Below are positions 1 to 8,033 of a DNA stretch of 64,000 nt, piece after piece. The stretch lies in contig NZ_CP119128.1 in NCBI RefSeq assembly GCF_030128825.1, positions 372,001 to 436,000 of the forward strand, written 5' to 3'. The number at the start of each line of letters is the position of its first letter. The first letter of the stretch is position 1. The notes under the pieces are model-generated. The model was not told where the DNA came from. It did not search any database and saw only the letters and a list, made by a program, of their open reading frames with translations. Origin of the DNA: Sphingobium sp. WTD-1 (lineage in GTDB: Bacteria; Pseudomonadota; Alphaproteobacteria; Sphingomonadales; Sphingomonadaceae). Position numbers and translations under genes: made by a program.

Positions 1-629
1 CGTGTAGCGAGGTCGAGCTTGCTATCGTCGATGTCGACCGCGGCCACATTGAGACCCATGGCTCGGGCATATTGCACCGCCATGTGGCCGAGCCCGCCAA
101 TGCCGGAGACGACCACCCACTCGCCGGGTCGGGCCTCGGTGGCCTTCAATCCCTTGTAGACGGTGACGCCCGCGCAGAGGATCGGCGCAATGTCGAGGAA
201 GTCGACATTGTCGGGAAGGTGACCAACATAGTTGGGATCGGCGAGGACATATTCGGCAAAGCTGCCATTGACCGAATAGCCGGTGTTCTGCTGTTCGTGG
301 CAAAGCGTCTCCCAGCCACCCAGGCAATGCACGCAGTGCCCGCAGGCGGTGTAGAGCCAGGGCACACCGACCCGGTCGCCTTCCTTCACATGGGTGACGC
401 CTGCACCGACGGCGGCGACATGCCCGACGCCTTCATGGCCAGGAATGAAGGGCGGGTTGGGCTTGACCGGCCAGTCTCCTTCTGCCGCGTGCAGGTCGGT
501 ATGGCACACGCCGGTTGCCGCAATCTTGACCAGGATCTGCCCGGGGCCGACCGCCGGGATCGGCGCCTCCTCGATGACCAGGGGCTTGCCGAATTCGCGG
601 ACGACCGCCGCTTTCATGGTTTTCGCCAT
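1..629 (-). CDS. Zinc-dependent alcohol dehydrogenase (AdhP/AdhA-like), 3' end outside window
   Basis: Predicted NAD-dependent oxidation of primary alcohols to aldehydes in the cytoplasm. About 209 N-terminal codons are present; the gene runs off the left edge. Translation shows the catalytic-zinc residues Cys42 in GVCHTDLH and His65/Glu66 in GHEGVGH. The structural-zinc cysteines are C96, C99, C102 and C110 ([15 protein letters not shown]). A Rossmann glycine motif SGIGGLGHM lies near residue 175. The ATG at 627-629 is preceded by AAGGAG about 8 bases away. It starts 26 bases after the aldehyde dehydrogenase stop, so the two probably form one operon oxidising alcohol to acid. Family assignment is firm; substrate is not known. 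Confidence 0.93.
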   Translation of the reverse strand, partial: MAKTMKAAVVREFGKPLVIEEAPIPAVGPGQILVKIAATGVCHTDLHAAEGDWPVKPNPPFIPGHEGVGHVAAVGAGVTHVKEGDRVGVPWLYTACGHCVHCLGGWETLCHEQQNTGYSVNGSFAEYVLADPNYVGHLPDNVDFLDIAPILCAGVTVYKGLKATEARPGEWVVVSGIGGLGHMAVQYARAMGLNVAAVDIDDSKLDLAT

Positions 630-655
630 GTCCGTTTCTCCTTTTAAGCGGGGGG

Positions 656-2176
656 TCAGAATAGGCCGAGCGCGTGCTCGTCATAGGAGACGAGCAGATT
701 CTTGGTCTGCTGATAATGATCGAGCATCATCCGGTGGTTTTCACGCCCGAAGCCCGATGCCTTGTATCCGCCGAAGGCGGCATGGGCGGGGTACTGATGA
801 TAGCAGTTGGTCCAGACCCGCCCGGCCTCGATCGCGCGGCCGAGCCGGTAGGCGGTGTTGCCGCTCCGGGTCCAGACGCCCGCGCCAAGACCGTAGGCGG
901 TGTCATTGGCAAGTGCGATCGCCTCCTCGACCGTCTTGAACGTGGTGACCGACAGGACGGGACCGAAGATCTCCTCCTGGAAGATGCGCATGTGGTTCTG
1001 ACCCACGAACACGGTCGGCTGCACGAAATAGCCCTGGTCGAGCGCACCGCCCGGCAGCGCCCTGGCGCCACCGACCAGACACTGCGCGCCCTCGGCCTTG
1101 CCGATATCGATATAGCCCAGGATCTTGTGGAGCTGGTCCTCCGACGCCTGCGCGCCGACCTGGACCGACGGGTCGAGCGGATCGCCCTGGCGGATCGCGG
1201 CGACGCGCGCCACGGCGCGCTCGATGAAGCGGTCGAAGATCGACTCATGGATCAGGGCGCGCGACGGGCAGGTACAGACCTCGCCCTTGTTGAAGGCGAA
1301 CAAAGTAAAGCCTTCGAGCGCCTTGTCGAAGAAGGCATCGTCCTCGTCGAGCACGTCCGCCATGAAGATGTTGGGCGACTTGCCGCCAAGCTCCATCGTC
1401 TGGGGGATCAGATGGTCCGCCGCGGCGTGCATGATCTGCTTGCCGGTGACGGTCTCGCCGGTGAACGAGACCTTGGCGATGCGCGGATTGGCGGCGATCG
1501 CCTGGCCAACGGTCCGTCCCGGGCCGGTAACGACATTGAGCACGCCGGGCGGCAGGATGTCGGCGGTGAGCTCGGCGAACATCAGCAAGGTGAGCGGCGT
1601 CTGGGATGCGGGTTTGATGACGGTGCAGTTGCCCGCCGCCAGCGCCGGGGCGATCTTCCACGCCGCCATCAGCAGCGGGAAGTTCCACGGGATGATCTGG
1701 CCGACGACGCCGAGCGGCTCGCGGAAATGATAGGCGATGGTGTCCGCATCGATCGTCGAGATGCCGCCTTCCTCCGCCCGGATGCAGCCGGCGAAGTAGC
1801 GGAAATGGTCGATCGCGAGCGGCACGTCGGCAGCGCGCGTCTCGCGGATCGGCTTGCCATTGTCGATCGTCTCGGCAAGTGCCAGCAACTCCAGATTGTC
1901 TTCGAGCCGGTCGGCGACGCGATTGAGAATCCTGGCGCGTTCGGCGGGCGCGATCCTTGCCCATTGATCCTTGGCGGCGTGCGCCGCATCGAGCGCGCGC
2001 TCGACATCTTCCGGCGTCGACAGCGCGAACTCTGCGATCTGGGCGCCATTGATCGGGCTCGTGTCGGCGAAATACTCGCCGCCCGCAGGAGCGCTCCAGC
2101 GGCCTCCGATGAAATTATCATAGCGGTGTCGGAAGGAGGCCGCCGCGTTAATGGTCCCGATCGCCTCCTCGAACAT
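656..2176 (-). CDS. NAD-dependent aldehyde dehydrogenase (AldB/ExaC type)
   Basis: Oxidises aldehydes to carboxylic acids with NAD(P). At 506 aa it has the normal length. The general base Glu262 lies in MELGGKSPN and the catalytic cysteine near residue 301 in GEVCTCPSR, a form typical of the AldB/ExaC/AcoD group. The oxyanion/NAD segment [12 protein letters not shown] lies at about 163-174. The gene sits directly upstream of the alcohol dehydrogenase on the same strand, so the aldehyde made there is the likely substrate (inference). The 252 bases upstream (2177-2428) hold no convincing gene; a promoter is expected there but no clear sigma-54 or sigma-70 match was found. Confidence 0.95.
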   Translation of the reverse strand: MFEEAIGTINAAASFRHRYDNFIGGRWSAPAGGEYFADTSPINGAQIAEFALSTPEDVERALDAAHAAKDQWARIAPAERARILNRVADRLEDNLELLALAETIDNGKPIRETRAADVPLAIDHFRYFAGCIRAEEGGISTIDADTIAYHFREPLGVVGQIIPWNFPLLMAAWKIAPALAAGNCTVIKPASQTPLTLLMFAELTADILPPGVLNVVTGPGRTVGQAIAANPRIAKVSFTGETVTGKQIMHAAADHLIPQTMELGGKSPNIFMADVLDEDDAFFDKALEGFTLFAFNKGEVCTCPSRALIHESIFDRFIERAVARVAAIRQGDPLDPSVQVGAQASEDQLHKILGYIDIGKAEGAQCLVGGARALPGGALDQGYFVQPTVFVGQNHMRIFQEEIFGPVLSVTTFKTVEEAIALANDTAYGLGAGVWTRSGNTAYRLGRAIEAGRVWTNCYHQYPAHAAFGGYKASGFGRENHRMMLDHYQQTKNLLVSYDEHALGLF

Positions 2177-2428
2177 AACCTGACTCCATCTCTATCGATG
2201 GCCTGACGGAGTAATCTCTTTGCCCGGGTGGCCTATAAGTAAGTTCCGCAGAAGGTAGTCTGGTATCGGGGTCGCGGGCTTGAGGGTCAGACACGCCAAC
2301 AGAGCCGATGACTATTCATCGACTCCTGAACGTATTCGCGCACGCCTGATCGGAATTATGCCGAGACAGGCGTTACTCGGCCGAGTCTTCTTTTGGCGAG
2401 GGCGGCGCTTGGCATTCCAATTCTGGCG

Positions 2429-2758
2429 TTACGCCCGGACGCACTTTAGGCTCACCCAATCGCCTTTCTGAAGCGTCCCGTCCCTCACGCGGAAATGAGC
2501 ATAATGGTCGTCGAAAATCTGGTCGACTTCGACATGACCGACAAGACGGCGGTGGCGCGGCGTTGCGTGATAGACTTCGAGTATCTGCCCGATGTGCGCG
2601 CCATCGGCCTTACCCAGGCAGGCCACTGTGCCGCCCGCATCCATACGGACGATCTTGCCGCGCATGAACAAGCTATGGCCGATACCCTGTGCGAGGAGCG
2701 GCGTGCTGCCAAAGAGCAGAAAGCCAACAGCAGCACCGACGCCAAGATGTTTTCGCAT
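2429..2758 (-). CDS. Small periplasmic protein, paralogue of the gene at 11185-11541
   Basis: Protein of 109 aa with a Sec signal peptide (MRKHLGVGAAVGFLLFGSTP then LLAQ; cleavage about residue 23). The mature part starts GIGHSLFMRG and contains CLGKADGAHIGQ and HVEVDQIFDDHYAHF. The same blocks occur in the 118-aa protein at 11185-11541, so the two are paralogues. The ATG at 2756-2758 was chosen because AGGAAA lies 5 bases before it; a TTG six codons upstream is also open. Function is not recognised. The placement at the edge of the copper block and the export signal suggest an envelope role in metal stress (inference). Confidence 0.75.
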   Translation of the reverse strand: MRKHLGVGAAVGFLLFGSTPLLAQGIGHSLFMRGKIVRMDAGGTVACLGKADGAHIGQILEVYHATPRHRRLVGHVEVDQIFDDHYAHFRVRDGTLQKGDWVSLKCVRA

Positions 2759-2843
2759 CGCTGTTTCCTCTGTCAAGTCAGACGCTCGGACCCGGTTTTG
2801 AAAGCTGGGAGCACGGGGCGACGCTGGGCATCGTCAAAGAACT

Positions 2844-2869
2844 GGCCCGCCGCGGGGGAACGGCGGGCC
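2844..2869 (-). terminator. GC-rich hairpin downstream of the His/Met-rich gene
   Basis: Perfect 9-bp arms GGCCCGCCG and CGGCGGGCC separated by 8 bases. The hairpin lies in the gap between the stop at 2906 and the next minus-strand start at 2758. A short T-rich run follows on the minus strand. It is probably an intrinsic terminator; a near-identical hairpin follows the next gene at 3532-3559. Confidence 0.55.
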
Positions 2870-2905
2870 CTCAGCCCCTGGGGTCTGTTCTCGGGGCTGG
2901 AAACC

Positions 2906-3307
2906 TCACATGTCGCTCATCGGCTTGTCGGCCATGGGCTTGGCGGTCTTCTTCTTCGCCGCCGGCTTGGCCTTCTTCATCGGCATCTTGCAGCAGCCAC
3001 TCTTCGCCTTACCGGCCATGCCCGAGCCGTTCGATGCAGGCGAGCCGCCGGACATGCCGGCCATCCCCGACATGCCCTGTTGATCCTGCTGGGCCGGTTG
3101 CCCCTGCTGCTTCTGCGCGCCGGCCTGATGATCCTTCATCATCTGATCGTGCATCTGCTGCCCGCCATGATCCATGCCCTGCTGGTGGGCATGGGCCGGC
3201 GCAGCCTGCGCGGGCGCGGGCGTCGACTGGGCGAGAGCGGTGCCGGCGGCGAAGGTTAGCGTCGCGAAGAGGCTGACGGGCGCCGCGAGAAATGTCGTCT
3301 GTCGCAT
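2906..3307 (-). CDS. His/Met/Lys-rich periplasmic putative metal-binding protein
   Basis: Protein of 133 aa with a signal peptide (MRQTTFLAAPVSLFATLTFA then AGTALAQ). The mature chain is low-complexity: His/Met-rich stretches (HAHQQGMDHGGQQMHDQMM), Gln-rich stretches, then a GCCKMPMKKAKPAAKKK tail with a Cys pair. Such composition fits soft-metal (copper) binding in the periplasm, by analogy and not by homology. The ATG at 3305-3307 has GGAGA upstream; the frame is open further upstream but that part lacks signal-peptide character. A palindromic element containing TACGTATA lies about 95 bases before the start and recurs upstream of two other genes in this block. Confidence 0.75.
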   Translation of the reverse strand: MRQTTFLAAPVSLFATLTFAAGTALAQSTPAPAQAAPAHAHQQGMDHGGQQMHDQMMKDHQAGAQKQQGQPAQQDQQGMSGMAGMSGGSPASNGSGMAGKAKSGCCKMPMKKAKPAAKKKTAKPMADKPMSDM

Positions 3308-3395
3308 TGAGGGTCTCCGAGTGTTCTTCCTGTTGCCCGATCGACGTTCCGATCCCGGCAATTCCGAAGCTTCAATGCTGCTAGCGAGACGCAGT

Positions 3396-3408
3396 CTGTA
3401 TACGTAAC
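3396..3408. promoter_or_regulatory. TACGTATA-type element upstream of the gene at 2906-3307
   Basis: On the minus strand it reads TTACGTATACAG, identical over 12 bases to the element at 4023-4034. In both cases it is about 90-120 bases before a Met-rich periplasmic protein, with TTCG eight bases further upstream. It could be a regulator site or include a -10 hexamer (TATACA). Not a recognised consensus. Confidence 0.35.
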
Positions 3409-3531
3409 TTACGAATCGAAATCCGATCGGCCGTGTGCCTGCTGGAGCAGGCGCGTAAAATGATGATCCGGGATCGATCAAAAATGTGACCCGGCCTGGT
3501 TTTCTCGTCCTGAGACCGGCCAGAAAAGCGA

Positions 3532-3559
3532 TTGGCCCGCCGTGGGAACGGCGGACCAA
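3532..3559 (-). terminator. GC-rich hairpin downstream of the Met-rich gene at 3626-3916
   Basis: The arms TTGGCCCGCCG and CGGCGGACCAA have one mismatch and a 6-base loop. It repeats the hairpin at 2844-2869 and again follows a small metal-binding-type gene, so terminator function or a duplicated gene-plus-terminator unit is likely. Confidence 0.45.
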
Positions 3560-3625
3560 GGCTTCGGTTGAAAGCGGCCATGATCTTGTCCGTCAACCTT
3601 GTCGTCTGATGGAATGATGGCAGGG

Positions 3626-3916
3626 TCAGCAACCACCGTCCGACCTGTGTGACATGCCGGAGGCGCCGTCCTGGTCCTGCGAATCCCGCATCGCCATTCG
3701 ATGGCCCTGCATCATCTGGCCGTGCATCTGCTCCTTACCGTGAGCCATGCCCTGCATGTGGGCAGGATCGGGCTGGGCAGGCGCCGGCCTGGCCTTGAGG
3801 GTCTCCTCAAGATCGGGCATGCCCGGCGGCATCCCGTCCGCCAGCACCGGTCCGGCACTGACGGCGAGGAAGCCGAGAGCTGCGAGCGAAGCGATCATTG
3901 CCGTCTTCTTGCGCAA
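3626..3916 (-). CDS. Small Met/His-rich periplasmic protein
   Basis: Protein of 96 aa with a signal peptide (MRKKTAMIASLAALGFLAVS then AGPVLA). The mature part is rich in Met and His (MPPGMPDLEE, HMQGMAHGKEQMHGQMMQGH) and ends with a Cys. The start is TTG at 3914-3916, supported by AAGGAA 7 bases upstream and by the basic n-region it creates; an ATG at 3898 is the alternative. No family is recognised. The composition and the neighbouring copper genes suggest periplasmic copper binding (inference). It shares the TTACGTATACAG upstream element with the gene at 2906-3307. Confidence 0.7.
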   Translation of the reverse strand: MRKKTAMIASLAALGFLAVSAGPVLADGMPPGMPDLEETLKARPAPAQPDPAHMQGMAHGKEQMHGQMMQGHRMAMRDSQDQDGASGMSHRSDGGC

Positions 3917-4022
3917 GTATCCATTCCTTCAAGTCTGGGTTTCCCGTTCGATCGAGCATATGCCCGGTCGATTGTCGCCCCTTCCGGAGCTTGCCCGTGA
4001 AATGGTGTCACCTTCCGCCTTG

Positions 4023-4034
4023 CTGTATACGTAA
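4023..4034. promoter_or_regulatory. TACGTATA-type element upstream of the gene at 3626-3916
   Basis: Reads TTACGTATACAG on the minus strand, the same 12 bases as at 3396-3408 and at a similar distance (about 110 bases) from the start codon. Role unknown; a shared regulator site is the simplest reading. Confidence 0.35.
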
Positions 4035-4144
4035 TGTGCGAAGTCCGTCTCTGAGATGGCCATAAATTATCGCACTGGCATCGTTGTTGTGCCGATGTGT
4101 AACTATGGTTCGGACTCGAGAGCAGGACAGGTCGGCAACAGTGA

Positions 4145-5458
4145 CTAATCCATGGCGGCCAGCAGACGCTCGAGAGGAATAGTGGCAAAAGTGGTGAAGC
4201 TGTCAGCAATGGCATAAGGCAGTACCAGCACCCGATTATGTACCATCGCGCCGCAGCTGTAGGCTACGTTTGGCACATAACCTTCGCGCTCATCCATGTC
4301 CGACCGCAAAAGCGGTAGCTTCGTCCGCGCCAGCAGCTTCGAGGGATCGTCACGGTCCAGCAGGCACGCCCCGATGCAATAGTTCCGAACGGCGCCGACT
4401 CCATGAGTTACGACCAGCCAGCCTTCGTCGATCTCGATCGGCGATCCGCAATTACCGATCTGGACAAACTCCCAAGGCCAGCGAGGTTCGATGGCTTTCG
4501 CTCCGCCACTCCAGTCGTGAATGTCCGCGGACGTCAGGAACCAGATATTTTCGTTATCCTCGCGCCCAAGCATGGCAAAGTGCCCGGCAATGCGTCGGGG
4601 GAAAAGCGCCATGCCCTTGCTACCGGTGGCATCCCCACGCAGCGGTCTGAGTTCGAATGTCCGGAAGTCCGGCGTGGACAACAACTCCTGCCGGACGGAC
4701 TGGCCGCTAAATGCCGTATATGTACCGAAATAGGTGGCTCGGCCATCGTCGTCCAGGAAGCGGACCAAGCGAAGGTCTTCGATGCCACCACGCTGGCTGG
4801 GGGTTGTCGGAAAGATCACGATCTCCGAGAGATCGTGGCTGCCATCGCACTTGATCCGAATGCCCGCGTCCGGCCCGTCCTCGCCGGAGATGTTTTCAGT
4901 CTCCAGCACGAGCGGCATGGGGCTCGGAGGATTGATTGCTATGGTTCCGTCCGCGGCGCAAAACCCGGTGCGAAAGGTGACGGAGGAGATATGCCCCTCG
5001 CCCACGCCTCGCAGGGAAAGAATGAATCGGAGAGAGTTTTCAGGTACAGCAGACTGATCAGGATGCAGGACGATGCTCGGATTGAAAAGCGCTGCTGCCT
5101 CATAGGAATATTCGTTGCAAAAATGGGCACCGATCAAGAGCGCCTGTTCATGGGTGACCTCGCAATCACAGACGATGATGCCATCAACCTCGTGGAACCG
5201 CCGCAAAAACAGGGACGGAACCTCACGATGCCTTCCCGAGAAATCATCAAGAATGCGTTGCAACTCATCGTGGAGCGATGCTGGGTCGAGCGCCAGGACG
5301 CGGTCGGCGATGCGCTGCGCACGTGGCTGATCCGGTACCGCATATTTATAGGTTTCCGTCGACGGCATATAGGGTCTGATCACTACCCTTGCTGGATTGG
5401 GGCGGAGCAATTCGGGTAGCCGGTTGACAAATTCGGCGGTTGACACTGACTTCTCCAA
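4145..5458 (-). CDS. GH130-family glycosidase/phosphorylase-like protein
   Basis: Protein of 437 aa without a signal peptide. The C-terminal two thirds resemble the five-bladed propeller of GH130 beta-mannoside phosphorylases and hydrolases. Motifs include GNCGSPIEIDEGWLVVTHGV, then IGACLLDRDDPSKLLART and YVPNVAYSCGAMV. The N-terminal 100 residues are an extension found only in some members. Known members act on beta-mannosides with phosphate; the substrate here cannot be read from sequence. It lies between metal-binding genes with no sugar genes nearby, so its presence in the block is odd. The 242 bases before its start (5459-5700) contain no supported gene. Confidence 0.72.
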   Translation of the reverse strand: MEKSVSTAEFVNRLPELLRPNPARVVIRPYMPSTETYKYAVPDQPRAQRIADRVLALDPASLHDELQRILDDFSGRHREVPSLFLRRFHEVDGIIVCDCEVTHEQALLIGAHFCNEYSYEAAALFNPSIVLHPDQSAVPENSLRFILSLRGVGEGHISSVTFRTGFCAADGTIAINPPSPMPLVLETENISGEDGPDAGIRIKCDGSHDLSEIVIFPTTPSQRGGIEDLRLVRFLDDDGRATYFGTYTAFSGQSVRQELLSTPDFRTFELRPLRGDATGSKGMALFPRRIAGHFAMLGREDNENIWFLTSADIHDWSGGAKAIEPRWPWEFVQIGNCGSPIEIDEGWLVVTHGVGAVRNYCIGACLLDRDDPSKLLARTKLPLLRSDMDEREGYVPNVAYSCGAMVHNRVLVLPYAIADSFTTFATIPLERLLAAMD

Positions 5459-5700
5459 TACAGATCGACCGTGGAGCGTTCACGCAATCGTAAAGATGGT
5501 GCTCGGCATTACCCGACTATCGGGTGGCGGCACGGAAGGCTCCGGCGATGGCGGGTGCGATGATTTCCGCCGTTGCCGGATACTCGGACTTTGTGCCACG
5601 TGCCATGATCGCTGTCCTGGCGTAGTTGTCGGACACACAAGCTGTGACCGGGGGCTCTGGCCTGAACGTGACTATGTGGGGCACGTGCGAAGCGCGCCGC

Positions 5701-6138
5701 TCAGCTCGACATGTCCGCCATCGTTCGGCAGCTCGCCGCGCATTTCTTGCAGGTGGCCGAGCAACGCGCGATCCGCTGGTCCGCGCTATGGCGTCCGCAT
5801 TCCTCGGCGCAGCGCTCGCAAGCGTCGGCGCAGGCGCGGCAGACGATGCGGTGCAGGGCAGATTCCCGCAGCATCGAGTTGGCGGTCGCCTGGCACAGTT
5901 CCGCACAGTCGTTCAGCATGGCGATCAGCGACGCCGTAGCTGACGCGCCGCCTTGCTTCGTCAGCCAAGCGGCGGTTTCCAGGCACATGCGGTGCGAAGC
6001 CACGCAATCGTCGATGCAGTCCGTCATCGACATCGCCATCCCTTCCATTCGATGCTGCTGCGCCGCCGCCGGCACAGCCAGCGTTCCGGCGGCGGCAAGG
6101 CCGGCGCCGGCCATCAGCAATTCGCGTCTCTCGATCAT
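5701..6138 (-). CDS. csp1: Four-helix-bundle copper storage protein (Csp1-like, DUF326)
   Basis: Protein of 145 aa. The Tat-type signal starts IERRELLMAGAGLAAAGTL, with cleavage after PAAAQ. The mature chain has 14 cysteines in CxxxC-like spacing along predicted helices (TDCIDDC, NDCAELC, CRACADACERCAEEC, CSATCKKCAASC). This matches the exported copper-storage protein Csp1, whose tetramer of four-helix bundles holds many Cu(I) ions. The second ATG at 6136-6138 has GGAGG at good spacing. It is the last gene of the MerR-led operon, 17 bases after the DUF1622 stop. This predicts periplasmic Cu(I) sequestration. Confidence 0.85.
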   Translation of the reverse strand: MIERRELLMAGAGLAAAGTLAVPAAAQQHRMEGMAMSMTDCIDDCVASHRMCLETAAWLTKQGGASATASLIAMLNDCAELCQATANSMLRESALHRIVCRACADACERCAEECGRHSADQRIARCSATCKKCAASCRTMADMSS

Positions 6139-6155
6139 CATGCACCTCCCATCTG

Positions 6156-6599
6156 CTATCCCTTGAGCGCTGTGCCGCATCCGGCGGCCTCAGCCGTCGC
6201 AGGCGACCCATCCGACGCCGCACGCGCCTTCTCCCGCGCCATCCGGGTTTCCTCCCAGGGCCAGTGGCCGTTGATCTCGACCCCGAGCGAGATGCTCAGG
6301 AAGGTCCGCACCAGCACCAGCCCGGCCAGAACGATGAGATCGTCGAGCGTTGGGTTGATCACCAGCGACTTGACGATGTCGCCGGCGACCAGAAATTCCA
6401 GGCCGAGCAGGATGCTGCGGCCGAGCGCCGAGCGGAACGCGCTATAGGCCTCGGTCCGGTCGCCCGCCCTCGCCCGCCGCGCAAACAGAAAGGTTGCGAG
6501 CCCCGCGCCGACCAGGATGGTCAGCGTGCCCGCCAGTTCCAGGCCAATCACCGCGAGCCGGAAGAAGGCGCTCAGCCAGTCGGCCTCAATGGTGATCAT
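6156..6599 (-). CDS. DUF1622-family membrane protein
   Basis: Protein of 147 aa with three hydrophobic segments (about 10-38, 60-80 and 84-105) and the conserved DUF1622 tail LGVEINGHWPWEE. The function of the family is unknown. The start overlaps the end of the heptahaem cytochrome gene by 14 bases, so translation is probably coupled. Its place between a multihaem cytochrome and a copper-storage protein suggests a membrane partner in the same process (inference). Confidence 0.75.
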   Translation of the reverse strand: MITIEADWLSAFFRLAVIGLELAGTLTILVGAGLATFLFARRARAGDRTEAYSAFRSALGRSILLGLEFLVAGDIVKSLVINPTLDDLIVLAGLVLVRTFLSISLGVEINGHWPWEETRMAREKARAASDGSPATAEAAGCGTALKG

Positions 6600-7308
6600 A
6601 CCAGCCTCGCTTGCGGATATTGTTGAAGCTGTCGGTGGCGTGACAGGCATAGCATTGGTCGACGCGCGCCTTCGATCCGGCTGCGCGCTGCGAGACCATG
6701 CTGAAATGCTCCATGAAGTGACTCGGCGGCGCCTTGTGGCACTCGGCGCACTGCGTCGAATTGACCGATGGATGGCGATAATTGACGATCTTCCAGCTGT
6801 CGGTCTTGTGGCAGCTCGCGCAGTCGGTGCCGAACAGGGCCTGGTGCGGATCGCGGAACGCATGGCAGCTCGCGCAATTGAGCGCGGTCTCGGGAGTCAG
6901 GCTTCTAGTGTTTGTCGACATGCCCGCCGAAGGCTGCCGCCACTTTGCCATGTCGAGCAAGGCGGCGTGATCCATGCGGATGATGCCGCGCTCTCCCTCA
7001 TGTTCGACGTGGCAGGAGGTGCACTGCGTCGCTTTCGCGTGGAACTGAGTCGACTGCTTCGTCCCGAAATCGGTGCCCGCATGGCAGGTGAGACAGGTCC
7101 GGGTTTCGACGCCCTTGCCCGGCGTGTGGCAGGCCGTGCATTGGCCGGCAAAGGACTGGTGCGCGCTCGAGAGCGGGCCGGGCGAGACGAGCTGCGCCAC
7201 CAGGCCGGCATCCCTCGGCGCGTCCGATCGCATCCGGATCGCGACCGCGGCGACCATCACCAGCAGGGCTGCGATGAAGACGGCGTAGGAAAGACGCTGC
7301 CAGCTCAT
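6586..7308 (-). CDS. Membrane-anchored heptahaem cytochrome c
   Basis: Protein of 240 aa with one N-terminal membrane anchor (about residues 8-27) and seven CxxCH haem-binding motifs: CTACH, CLTCH, CTSCH, CASCH, CASCH, CAECH and CYACH. Periplasmic electron carrier or reductase subunit. The first ATG with a good transmembrane anchor is at 7306-7308; it overlaps the cytochrome b stop by 4 bases. The haem pattern resembles NapC/NirT-related and cytochrome c7-type multihaem proteins, but no close family is recognised. It is likely to take electrons from the adjacent di-haem cytochrome b. Confidence 0.85.
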   Translation of the reverse strand: MSWQRLSYAVFIAALLVMVAAVAIRMRSDAPRDAGLVAQLVSPGPLSSAHQSFAGQCTACHTPGKGVETRTCLTCHAGTDFGTKQSTQFHAKATQCTSCHVEHEGERGIIRMDHAALLDMAKWRQPSAGMSTNTRSLTPETALNCASCHAFRDPHQALFGTDCASCHKTDSWKIVNYRHPSVNSTQCAECHKAPPSHFMEHFSMVSQRAAGSKARVDQCYACHATDSFNNIRKRGWYDHH

Positions 7309-8033
7309 AGCCAGCGCAGCCCGTAATAGATCGCCGCGCCGACGTGGAGCGCGAGCAGCGCGAAGATGAGACAGCCCAGCAGGATGTGCAGGAACCGCCA
7401 CCGCGCGAACAGGGTGTTGGTTGCCTCTTCGGCACGGATCGCGAATTCGGTATCGGCCAGCGCTGCGGCGATCCCCGCCTTGTCCTGGGGGCGCTGGCCC
7501 GCGGACGCATCCCCGGCGACGAACAGATAGCGCTTCCAGCCCGACAGCGGCGGGGCTGCGGTATCGGCCTGCGTCGGCGCCGCCGGCTCCTCGAGGAAGG
7601 CGGCGCGAAGCGAGGCCAGTTCTGACCTGCGTCCGCGCAGCGCCCGACCAAGCTGGGCAAGCAGGTAGCGGCCGATGAAGCCGGTGATGACCGTCATCAG
7701 CAGGAGGACGGTCAGAAGCAGGCCGACCGGGCTTTCGAGCTTGTGCGCGGCGTGGACCAGACCCAGGATCGGCGCCAGCACGCCGGCATAGATGTGGATG
7801 GCGAGCAGGGTTGGCTTGCTGACGACCCGGGAGAGCGCCTTGTCGACCCAGGCGATGTGCTTGGCCGCGACATAAGGAAGCGTCAGCAGCATCAGCACGA
7901 GCGCTGCGATCCCGATGATCCCGCCGGCCAGGCTACCCGGAAAGCGGGGCGACACATGCACGAGATAGCCGAACGGGAACAGCAGCAGGAACGCGACCAG
8001 CAGGCCCACGGCAATGTCGCTGCGTTCGCGCAT
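7305..8033 (-). CDS. Transmembrane di-haem cytochrome b-like protein
   Basis: Protein of 242 aa with about five membrane segments (8-28, 36-57, 76-97, 102-124, 214-238). Two helices each carry a His pair 14 residues apart (His80/His94 and His216/His230). That is the spacing that binds two b-haems across a bilayer in cytochrome b561, NarI and ferric-reductase-like proteins. A soluble loop of about 85 residues separates helices 4 and 5. The start overlaps the flavoprotein stop by one base (TGATG). Predicted role: carry electrons from the flavin/iron-sulfur protein across the membrane to the heptahaem cytochrome. Confidence 0.75.
   Translation of the reverse strand: MRERSDIAVGLLVAFLLLFPFGYLVHVSPRFPGSLAGGIIGIAALVLMLLTLPYVAAKHIAWVDKALSRVVSKPTLLAIHIYAGVLAPILGLVHAAHKLESPVGLLLTVLLLMTVITGFIGRYLLAQLGRALRGRRSELASLRAAFLEEPAAPTQADTAAPPLSGWKRYLFVAGDASAGQRPQDKAGIAAALADTEFAIRAEEATNTLFARWRFLHILLGCLIFALLALHVGAAIYYGLRWL

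Noticed and set aside
674..2206. Long plus-strand open frame opposite the aldehyde dehydrogenase
   Set aside because: Antisense to a gene with clear active-site motifs; residue pattern is the Arg/Gly/Asp-rich mirror typical of GC-rich codon bias.
2220..2280. Sigma-54 promoter for the dehydrogenase pair
   Set aside because: No GG-N10-GC pair with flanking consensus fits; the resemblance was only to scattered bases.
2280..2471. 63-codon plus-strand frame in the gap upstream of the aldehyde dehydrogenase
   Set aside because: Basic, low-complexity translation, no ribosome site, overlaps the end of the gene at 2429-2758.
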